Of a stretch of 30,895 bases of DNA, positions 1-9,570 are shown piece by piece. The position numbers and the translations under genes were made by a program. The stretch's first letter is position 1, and each line of letters opens with the position of its first letter. Under the pieces are notes generated by a model. That model did no database searches and was not told the DNA's origin. It saw only the letters and a program-made list of their open reading frames with translations. Origin of the DNA: Saccoglossus kowalevskii (taxonomy: Eukaryota > Hemichordata > Enteropneusta > Harrimaniidae); the NCBI RefSeq assembly GCF_000003605.2, contig NW_003135182.1, forward strand, positions 1 through 30,895, in the 5' to 3' direction.

Positions 1-199
1 TGGCCCATGTTCCACCAACTCCATGGTGTACAATGTTCCACCTACTCCATTGTGTACCATGTTGCACCCACTCCATTGTGTACCATGATTCACCCACTCA
101 TGCTGGACCATGTTCCACCCACTCCATGGTGTACCATGTTCCACCCACTCCATTGTGTACCATGTTTCACCCACTCCATTGTGTACCATGTTTCATCCA
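1..199. repeat. D-domain fragment (CATGCTGG family), left edge
   Basis: The window opens inside a CATGCTGGCCC marker monomer (TGGCCC at base 1). The next marker is at 99, which fits the 103-bp spacing seen in other D domains. Other monomers here are CCATTGTGTACC types, with the rare GTTGCACCC and CATGATTCACCC variants near 60-95. The same rare variants recur near 17,370, 26,445 and 29,410. The block matches 17,311-17,509 at a constant offset of 17,310. Confidence 0.9.
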
Positions 200-445
200 C
201 TCCTGGTGGCACATGTTCCCACCAATCCATGGTGTAAAATGGTCCAACTACTCCATGGGGTAACAAGGTTCACCCACTCCATGGAGTACCATGTTTCACC
301 CACTCCATTGTGTACCAAGTTTCACCCACTCCAGCGTGACCAAGGTCCTTCCCATACAATGTGTAAATTGATTCACCCACTCCATTGTGTACCATGTTTC
401 ACCCCTTCCATGGGTACAAGGTTCCACCTATCCATGCTGTACCAT
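200..445. repeat. Degenerate monomer island
   Basis: This is the most diverged stretch in the window. Examples are TCCTGGTGGCACATG near 202, GGTGTAAAATGGTCC near 231, ATGGGGTAACAAGG near 254, CCAGCGTGACCAAGG near 331 and ATACAATGTGTAAATTG near 354. The 26-bp register is still traceable, but substitutions and small indels are frequent, and the block lies between clean monomers on both sides. It may be an old part of the array that escaped homogenisation, or a patch of low consensus quality. No gene or mobile element was recognised in it. Confidence 0.8.
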
Positions 446-1300
446 GTTCCACCAACTCCATGGTGTACATGTTTCACCCACTCATGGTGTACCATGTTTC
501 ACCACTCCATGATGTACCATGTTCATCCACTCCAATGTGTACCATGTTTCACCAACTCCATGGTGTACCGTGTTTCATCCACTCCATAGTGCACCATGTT
601 CCACCCACCCCATGGTGTACCATGTTTCACTCACTCCATGGTATACTATGTTTTACCCACTCCATGGTGTACCATGTTCCACACACTCCATGGTGTACCA
701 TATTTCATCCCTTCATGGTGTACCATATTTCATCCCTTCATGGTGTACCATGTTTCACCCACTCCACGGTGTACCATATTTCATCCCTTCATGGTGTACC
801 ATGTTTCACCCACTCCATGGTGTACCATGTTACACCCACTCCATGGTGTACCATGTTTCACCCATTCCATGGTGTACCATATTTCATCCCTTCATGGTGT
901 ACCATATTTCATCCCTTCATGGTGTACCATGTTTCACCCACTCCATGGTGTACCATGTTTCATCCCTTCATGGTGTACCATGTTTCACCCACTCCATGGT
1001 GTACCATGTTTCACCCACTCCATGGTGTACCATGTTTCACCCATTCCATGGTGTACCATGTTTCACCCATTCCATGGTGTACCATATTTATTCCATTCAT
1101 GGTGTACCATATTTCATCCTTTCATGGTGTACCATATTTCATCCCTTCATGGTGTACCATGTTTCACCCACTCCATGATGTACCATGTTTCACCCACTCC
1201 ATGGTGTACCGTGTTTCGTCCCTTCATGGTGTACCATATTTCACCCACTCCATGATGTACCATGTTTCATCCCTTCATGGTGTACCATGTTTCACCAACT
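446..1300. repeat. Mixed canonical and 25-bp CATCCCTT monomers
   Basis: From about 711 the array alternates canonical monomers with a 25-bp type ending CATCCCTTCATGG, usually with CATATTTC in place of CATGTTTC. Runs lie at 711-810, 880-990 and 1,085-1,290. Rare markers are GGTATACTATG at 640, ATTTATTCCATTC at 1,086 and TTTCGTCCC near 1,214. The GGTATACTATG monomer is shared with four other places (about 2,215, 5,218, 10,111 and 12,541), showing that this composite block was copied repeatedly. Confidence 0.88.
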
Positions 1301-2080
1301 CCATGATGTACCATGTTCCACCCACTCTATGATTTACCATGTTTCACCCACTCCATGGTGTACCATGTTTCACCCATTCTATGATGTACCATGTTTCACC
1401 CACTCCATGATGTACCATGTTCCACCCACTCTATGATGTACTATGTTTCACCCACTCCATGGTGTACCATGTTTCACCCACTCCATGGTGTACCATGTTT
1501 CACCCACTCCATGATGTACCATGTTTCACCCACTCCAATGTGTACCATGTTTCACCCACTCCATGGTGTACCATGTTTCACCCACTCCATAGTGTACCAT
1601 GTTTCACCCACTCCATGATGTACCATGTTTCACCCACTCCATGGTGTACCATGTTTCACCCATTCTATGATGTACCATGTTTCACCCACTCCATGATGTA
1701 CCATGTTTCACCCACTCCATGGTGTACCATGTTTTACCCAGTCCATGATGTACCATGTTTCACCCACTCCATGGTGTACCATGTTTCACCCACTCTATGA
1801 TGTACCATGTTTCACTCACTCTATGATGTACCATGTTTCACCCACCCCATGGTGTACCATGTTTCACCCACTCCATTGTGTACCATGTTTCACCCACTCC
1901 ATGGCGTACCCTGTTTCACCCACTCCATGGTGTACCATGTTTCACCCACTCCATTGTGTACCATGTTTCTCAAACTCCATGGTGTACCATGTTCCACCCA
2001 CTCCATGATGTACAATGTTTCACCCACTCTATGATGTACCATGTTTCACCCACTTCATGGTGTACCATGTTTCACCCACT
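1301..2080. repeat. Canonical and CCATGATG/CTATGATG 26-mers
   Basis: The monomers are almost all 26 bp, without the CATCCCTT family. Point variants alternate: CCATGATG, CTATGATG, CCAATGTG, CCATAGTG and CCACCCCATGG. CTATGATGTACTATG at about 1,431 is a marker found in about twenty places across the window. The first part, to about 1,810, belongs to a dispersed duplication with 23.5-24.5 kb. GGCGTACCCTG near 1,904 and 2,085 recurs near 6,974, 12,411 and 21,417. Confidence 0.88.
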
Positions 2081-2880
2081 CCATGGCGTACCCTGTTTCA
2101 CCCACTCCATGGTGTACCATGTTTCACCCACTCCATGGTGTACCATGTTTCATCCACTCCATAGTGTACCATGTTCCACCCACCCCATGGTGTACCATGT
2201 TTCACTCACTCCATGGTATACTATGTTTTACCCACTCCATGGTGTACCATGTTCCACACACTCCATGGTGTACCATATTTCATCCCTTCATGGTGTACCA
2301 TATTTCATCCCTTCATGGTGTACCATGTTTCACCCACTCCACGGTGTACCATATTTCATCCCTTCATGGTGTACCATGTTTCACCCACTCCATGGTGTAC
2401 CATGTTTCATCCACTCCATAGTGTACCATGTTCCACCCACCCCATGGTGTACCATATTTCACCCACTCCATGATGTACCATGTTTCATCCCTTCATGGTG
2501 TACCATGTTTTACCAACTCCATGATGTACCATGTTCCACCCACTCTATGATTTACCATGTTTCACCCACTCCATGGTGTACCATGTTTCACCCATTCTAT
2601 GATGTACCATGTTTCACCCACTCCATGATGTACCATGTTCCACCCATTCTATGATGTACTATGTTTCACCCACTCCATGGTGTACCATGTTTCACCCACT
2701 CCATGGTGTACCATGTTTCACCCACTCCATGATGCACCATGTTTCACCCACTCCATGGTGTACCATGTTTCACCCACTCCATGGTGTACCATGTTTCACC
2801 CACTCCATAGTGTACATGTTACACCCACTCCATGATGTACCATGTTTCACCCACTCCATGATGTACCATGTTTCACCCAT
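2081..2880. repeat. Mixed block, copy of 12,407-13,140
   Basis: From about 2,081 to 2,815 this matches 12,407-13,141 at an offset of 10,326 to 10,327. Both copies carry GGCGTACCCTG, GGTATACTATG, the CATCCCTT run, CTATGATGTACTATG and the rare GATGCACC. Differences seen include GTGTACC against GTGCACC near 2,167/12,493, one extra T in CATCCCTTTCATGG near 12,639, and one missing C in TGTACATG near 2,811. The extra T accounts for the one-base change of offset. Confidence 0.85.
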
Positions 2881-3700
2881 TCTATGATGTACCATGTTCC
2901 ACCACTCCATGGTGAACCATGTTTCACTCACTCCATTGTGTACCATGTTTCACCACTCCATGGTTTACCATGTTTCACCCACTCATGCTGGACCATGTTC
3001 CACCAACTCCATGGTGTACAATGTTCCACCTACTCCATTGTGTACCATGTTTCACCCACTCCATGATGTACAATGTTTCACCCACTCATGCTGGACCATG
3101 TTCCACCCACTCCATGGTGTACCATGTTTCTCCCACTCCACGGTGTGCCATATTTCATCCCTTCATGGTGTACCCTGTTTCATGCACTCCATGGTGTACC
3201 ATATTTCACCCACTCCATGGTGTATCATGTTTCACTCACTCCATGGTGTACCATGTTCCCCCCACTCCATGGTGTACCATGTTTTACCCTCAACATGGCG
3301 TACCATGTTTCACCCACTCCATGGTGTACCATGTTTCACCCAGTCATGCTGGATCATGTTGCACTCACTCCATGGTGTACCATGTTCCACCCACTCCATG
3401 GTGTACCATGTTCCACCCACTCCATTGTGTACCATGTTCCACCCACTCCATTGTGTACCATGTTTCATCCACTCCATGGTGTACCATGTTTCACCCACTC
3501 CATGGTGTACCATATTTCACCCAGTCATGCTGGACCATGCTCCACCCACTCCATGGTGTACCATGTTTCACCCACTCCATGGTGCACCGTGTTTCACTCA
3601 CTCCATAGTGTACCATGTTTCACTCACTCCATGGTGTACCATGTTCCACCCACTCCATGGTGTACCATGTTTCATCCACTGCATGGTGTACCATGTTTCA
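2881..3700. repeat. D domain 2 (CATGCTGG higher-order repeat)
   Basis: CATGCTGGACC markers sit at 2,984 and 3,087, exactly 103 bp apart (three 26-mers plus one 25-mer). They are followed by a distinctive run: CCACGGTGTGCC at 3,139, TACCCTGTTTCATGC near 3,171 and CCCTCAACATGG near 3,287. The same ordered run recurs near 15,989, 16,556, 17,899 and 27,513. The stretch 2,950-3,520 matches 16,367-16,937 at a constant offset of 13,417. CCAGTCATGCTGG variants follow at about 3,341 and 3,523. Confidence 0.9.
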
Positions 3701-4680
3701 CCCACTCCATGGTGTACCATGTTTCATCCCTTCATGGTGTACCATATTTCACCCACTCCATGATGTACCATGTTTCATCCCTTCATGGTGTACCATGTTT
3801 TACCAACTCTATGATGTACCATGTTCCACCCACTCTATGATTTACCATGTTTCATCCACTCCATTGTGTACCATGTTTCACCCACTCTATGGTGTACCAT
3901 GTTCCACCCACTCCATGATGTACCATGTTTCACCCACTCTATGATGGACCATGTTTCACCCACTTCATGGTGTACCATGTTTCATCCACTCCATGATGTA
4001 CCATGTTTCACCCACTCCATGGTGTACCATATTCCACCCACTGCATGGTGTACCATGTTCCACCCACTCCATGGTGTACCATGTTCCACCCACTCCATGG
4101 TGTACCATGTTTCATCCACTGCATGGTGTACCATGTTTCACCCACTCCATGGTGTACCATGTTTCATCCCTTCATGGTGTACCATATTTCACCCACTCCA
4201 TAGTGTACCATGTTTCATCCCTTCATGGTGTACCATGTTTTACCAACTCTATGATGTACCATGTTCCACCCACGCTATGATTTACCATGTTTCACCCACT
4301 CCATGGTGTACCATGTTTCACCCATTCTATGATGTACCATGTTTCACCCACTCCATGATGTACCATGTTCCACCCACTCTATGATGTAGTATGTTTCACC
4401 CACTCCATGGTGTACCATGTTTCACCCACTCCATGGTGTACCATGTTTCACCCACTCCACGATGTACCATGTTTCACCCACTCCATGGTGTACCATGTTT
4501 CACCCACTCCATGGTGTACCATGTTTCACCCACTCCATAGTGTACCATGTTTTCACCCACTCCATGATGTACCATGTTTCACCCACTCCATGGTGTACCA
4601 TGTTTTCACCCATTCTATGATGTACCATGTTTTCACCCACTCCATGGTGTACCATGTTTCACTCACTCCATGGTGTACCA
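3701..4680. repeat. Mixed block with TTCC monomers and 27-bp insertions
   Basis: It opens with two CATCCCTT monomers (about 3,726 and 3,777). The part 3,899-4,440 matches 22,903-23,444 at an offset of 19,004, including four TTCC-type monomers around 4,030-4,110 and the rare CTGCATGG. A unique TAGTATG variant lies near 4,387. Between 4,545 and 4,640 three monomers have one extra T (ATGTTTTCACCC), making 27-bp units that shift the register locally. Confidence 0.85.
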
Positions 4681-7549
4681 TGTTTCACCCACTCCATGAT
4701 GTACCATGTTCCACCCACTCTATGATGTACTATGTTTCACCCACTCCATGGTGTACCATGTTTCACCCACTCCATGGTGTACCATGTTCCACCCACACCA
4801 TTATGTACCATGTTTCACCCACTCCATGATGTACCATGTTTCACGCACTCCATGGTGTACCATGTTCCACCCACTCCTTTATGTACCATGTTTCACCCAC
4901 TCTATGATGTACCATGTTTCACCCACTTCATGGTGTACCATGTTTCACCCACTTCATGGTGTATCATGTTTCACCCACTCCATGGTGTACCTTGTTTCAC
5001 CCACTCTTTGATGTACCATGTTTCACCCACTCCATTATGTACCATGTTTCACCCACTTCATGGTGAACCATGTTTCACCCACTCCATGGTGTACCATGTT
5101 TCACCCACTCCATGGTGTACCATGTTTCACCCACTCCATGGTGTACCATGTTTCATCCCCTCCATAGTGTACCATGTTCCACCCACCCCATGGTGTACCA
5201 TGTTTCACTCACTCCATGGTATACTATGTTTCACCCACTCCATGGTGTACCATGTTCCACACACTCCATGGTGTACCATATTTCATCCCTTCATGGTGTA
5301 CCATATTTCATCCCTTCATGGTGTACCATGTTTCACCCACTCCACGGTGTACCATATTTCATCCCTTCATGGTGTACCATGTTTCACCCACTCCATGGTG
5401 TACCATGTTTCATCCCTTCATGGTGTACCATATTTCACCCACTCCATGATGTACCATGTTTCATCCCTTCATGGTGTACCATGTTTTACCAACTCCATGA
5501 TGTACCATGTTCCACCCACTCTATGATTTACCATGTTTCACCCACTCCATGGTGTACCATGTTTCACCCATTCTATGATGTACCATGTTTCACCCACTCC
5601 ATGATGTACCATGTTCCACCCACTCTATGATGTACTATGTTTCACCCACTCCATGGTGTACCATGTTTCACCCACTCCATGGTGTACCATGTTTCACCCA
5701 CTCCATGATGTACCATGTTTTACCCACTCCATGGTGTACCATGTTTCACCCACTCCATGGTGTACCATGTTTCACCCACTCCATAGTGTACCATGTTTCA
5801 CCCACTCCATGGTGTACCATGTTTCACCCATTCCATGGTGTACCGTATTTCATCCCTTCATGGTGTACCATATTTCATCCCTTCATGGTGTACCATGTTT
5901 CACCCACTCCATGGTGTACCATGTTTCATCCCTTCATGGTGTACCATGTTTCACCCACTCCATGGTGTACCATGTTTCACCCACTCCATGGTGTACCATA
6001 TTTCATCCCTTCATGGTGTACCATGTTTCACCCTCTCCATGGTGTACCATGTTTCACCCACTCCATGGTGTACCATGTTTCACCCATTCCATGGTGTACC
6101 ATGTTTCACCCATTCCATGGTGTACCATATTTCTTCCATTCATGGTGTACCATATTTCATCCTTTCATGGTGTACCATATTTCATCCCTTCATGGTGTAC
6201 CATGTTTCACCCACTCCATGATGTACCATGTTTCACCCACTCCATGGTGTACCATATTTCATCCCTTCATGGTGTACCATATTTCACCCACTCCATGATG
6301 TACCATGTTTCATCCCTTCATGGTGTACCATGTTTCACCAACTCCATGATGTACCATGTTCCACCCACTCTATGATTTACCATGTTTCACCCACTCCATG
6401 GTGTACCATGTTTCACCCATTCTATGATGTACCATGTTTCACCCACTCCATGATGTACCATGTTCCACCCACTCTATGATGTACTATGTTTCACCCACTC
6501 CATGGTGTACCATGTTTTCACCCACTCCATGGTGTACCATGTTTCACCCACTCCATGATGTGCCATGTTTCACCCACTCCAATGTGTACCATGTTTCACC
6601 CACTCCATGGTGTACCATGTTTCACCCACTCCATGATGTACCATGTTTCACCCACTCCATGGTGTACAATGTTTCACCCATTCTATGATGTACCATGTTT
6701 CACCCACTCCATGGTGTACCATGTTTCACCCACTCCATGGTGTACCATGTTTTACCCACTCCGTGATGTACCATGTTTCACCCACTCCATGGTGTACCAT
6801 GTTTCACCCACTCCATGATGTACCATGTTTCACCCACACTTTGATGTACCATGTTTCACCCACTCTATGATGTACCATGTTTCACTCACTCTATGATGTA
6901 CCATGTTTCACCCACCCCATGGTGTACCATGTTTCACCCACTCCATTGTGTACCATGTTTCACCCACTCCATGGCGTACCCTGTTTCACCCACTCCATGG
7001 TGTACCATGTTTCACCTACTCCATGGTGTACCATGTTTCATCCCTTCATGGTGTACCATGTTTCACCCACTCCATGGTGTACCATGTTACACCCACTCCA
7101 TGGTGTACCATGTTTCACCCATTCCATGGTGTACCATATTTCATCCCTTCATGGTGTACCATATTTCATCACTTCATGGTGTACCATGTTTCACCCACTC
7201 CATGGTGTACCATGTTTCACCCACTCCATGATGTACCATGTTTCATCCACTCCAATGTGTACCATGTTTCACCAACTCCATGGTGTACCATGTTTCACCC
7301 ACTCCATAGTGTACCATGTTTCACCCACTCCATGATGTACCATGTTTCACCCACTCCATGGTGTACAATGTTTCACCCATTCTATGATGTACCATGTTTC
7401 ACCCACTCCATGGTGTACCATGTTTCACCCACTCCATGGTGTACCATGTTTTAACAACTCCATGATGTACCATGTTTCACCCACTCCATAGTGTACCATG
7501 TTTCACCCACTCTATGATGTACCATGTTTCACCCACTCTTTGATGTACC
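4680..7549. repeat. Large duplicated segment, copy 1 (about 2.9 kb)
   Basis: This segment is collinear with 9,571-12,288. The offset is 4,893 over 5,070-6,135, about 4,844 near 6,434, and 4,739 over 6,800-7,549, so the copies differ by net loss of whole monomers in the middle. Shared private markers are GGTATACTATG (5,218), CACCCTCTCC (about 6,030), TTTCTTCCATTC (6,131) and ATGTTTTAACAACTCC (about 7,447). Inside it, 5,832-7,062 has a further copy at 20,276-21,505. Content alternates canonical, CATCCCTT and CCATGATG monomers. Confidence 0.85.
5960..5985 (+). repeat. Reference canonical monomer (26 bp)
   Basis: This copy carries the commonest base at each position and serves as a coordinate ruler. 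Its parts in order are CCATGG (palindrome), GTGTACC, which together with the preceding CAT and the following ATG forms the dyad CATGGT-GT-ACCATG, then TTTC and CACCCACT. The main variable sites are the dinucleotide after CCAT (GG, GA, AG, TG), TTTC or TTCC after ATG, and CACCC or CATCC. Swaps at these sites define the families used in the other entries. Confidence 0.95.
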
Positions 7550-9570
7550 ATGTTCCACCCACTCTATGATTTACCATGTTTCACCCACTCCATGGTGTAC
7601 CATGTTTCACCCATTCTATGATGTACCATGTTTCACCCACTCCATGATGTACCATGTTCCACCCACTCTATGATGTACTATGTTTCACCCACTCCATGGT
7701 GTACCATGTTTCACCCACTCCATGGTGTACCATGTTTCACCCACTCCATGATGTACCATGTTTTACCCACTCCATGGTGTACCATGTTTCACCCACTCCA
7801 TGGTGTACCATGTTTAACCCACTCCATAGTGTACCATGTTTCACCCACTCCATGGTGTACCATGTTTCACCCATTCCATGGTGTACCGTATTTCATCCCT
7901 TCATGGTGTACCATATTTCATCCCTTCATGGTGTACCATGTTTCACCCACTCCATGGTGTACCATGTTTCATCCCTTCATGGTGTACCATGTTTCACCCA
8001 CTCCATGGTGTACCATGTTTCACCCACTCCATGGTGTACCATATTTCATCCCTTCATGGTGTACCATGTTTCACCCTCTCCATGGTGTACCATGTTTCAC
8101 CCACTCCATGGTGTACCATGTTTCACCCATTCCATGGTGTACCATGTTTCACCCATTCCATGGTGTACCATATTTCACCCACTCCATGGTGTACCATATT
8201 TCACCCACTCCATGGTGTACCATGTTTCACCCACTCCATGATGTACCATGTTTCACCCACTCCATGGTGTACCATGTTTCACCCACTCCATGATGTACCA
8301 TGTTTCACCCACTCCATTGTGTACCATGTTTCACCCTCTCTATGATGTACCATGTTTCACCCACTTCATGGTGTACCATGTTTCATCCACTCCATGATGT
8401 ACCATGTTTCACCCACTCCATGGTGTACCATATTCCACCCACTGCATGGTGTACCATGTTCCACCCACTCCATGGTGTACCATGTTCCACCCACTCCATG
8501 GTGTACCATGTTCCATCCACTCCATGATGTACCATGTTTCACCCACTCCATGGTGTACCATATTCCACCCACTGCATGGTGTACCATGTTCCACCCACTC
8601 CATGGTGTACCATGTTCCACCCACTCCATGGTGTACCATGTTTCATCCACTGCATGGTGTACCGTGTTTCACCCACTCCATGGTGTACCATGTTTCATCC
8701 CTTCATGGTGTACCATATTTCACCCACTCCATGATGTACCATGTTTCATCCCTTCATGGTGTACCATGTTTTACCAACTCTATGATGTACCATGTTCCAC
8801 CCACTCTATGATTTACCATGTTTCACCCACTCCATGGTGTACCATGTTTCACCCATTCTATGATGTACCATGTTTCATCCACTCCATGATGTACCATGTT
8901 CCACCCACTCTATGATGTACTATGTTTCACCCACTCCATGGTGTACCATGTTTCACCCACTCCATGGTGTACCATGTTTCACCCACTCCATGATGTACCA
9001 TGTTTCACCCACTCCATGGTGTACCATGTTTCACCCACTCCATGGTGTACCATATTTCACCCACTCCATAGTGTACCATGTCTCACCCACTCCATGATGT
9101 ACTATGTTTCACCCACTCCATGGTGTACCATGTTTCACCCATTCTATGATGTACCATGTTTCACCCACTCCATGGTGTACCATGTTTCACTCACTCCATG
9201 GTGTACCATGTTTCACCCACTCCATGATGTACCATGTTTCACCCACTCCATGGTGTACCATGTTTCACCCACTCCATGGTGTACCATGTTTCACCCACTC
9301 CAAGGTGTACCATGTTTCACCCACTCCATGGTGTACCATGTTTCACACACTCCATGGTGTACCATGTTTCACCCACTCCATGGTGTAACCATGTTTCATC
9401 CCTTCATGGTGTACCATATTTCACCCACTCCATGATGTACCATGTTTCATCCCTTCATGGTGTACCATGTTTTACCAACTCCATGATGTACCATGTTCCA
9501 CCCACTCTATGATTTACCATGTTTCACCCATTCCATGGTGTACCATGTTTCACCCATTCTATGATGTACC
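7550..9570. repeat. Mixed block between the two large copies
   Basis: 7,628-8,150 repeats 5,585-6,107 (offset 2,043), with CATCCCTT runs at 7,885-8,060. From 8,326 a TTCC-rich stretch begins that contains a 130-bp tandem pentamer. 8,840-9,388 repeats at 14,623-15,171 (offset 5,783), including the CCAAGGTG variant at 9,300. A one-base insertion, GGTGTAACC near 9,384, ends that match. CATCCCTT monomers return at 9,395-9,475. Confidence 0.85.
8404..8663. repeat. Tandem 130-bp pentamer, two units
   Basis: 8,404-8,533 and 8,534-8,663 are two adjacent units of five monomers. Both carry, in order, a canonical monomer, CATATTCC, CTGCATGG and TTCC-type monomers. The units differ at their right ends, where ATGTTCCATCC with CCATGATG in unit 1 becomes ATGTTTCATCC with CTGCATGG in unit 2. 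The same two-unit structure is present at 30,111-30,370. Confidence 0.9.

Noticed and set aside
1205-1225. Possible CENP-B-box-like site at TTTCGTCCC (also near 23,939)
   Set aside because: After TTCG the next required bases do not fit the box (no A at the fixed position, no CGGG), and the canonical monomer has no CpG.
385-1332. Possible zinc-finger-like protein because Cys and His recur regularly
   Set aside because: The Cys and His spacing does not fit a C2H2 finger with its hydrophobic core and linker; the residues recur because the DNA repeats every 78 bp.
8366-8650. Minus-strand open frames of 60-94 codons
   Set aside because: They exist only where TTCC variants turn a minus-strand TGA into TGG, and they encode the reverse-strand repeat peptide. 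No gene features were seen.
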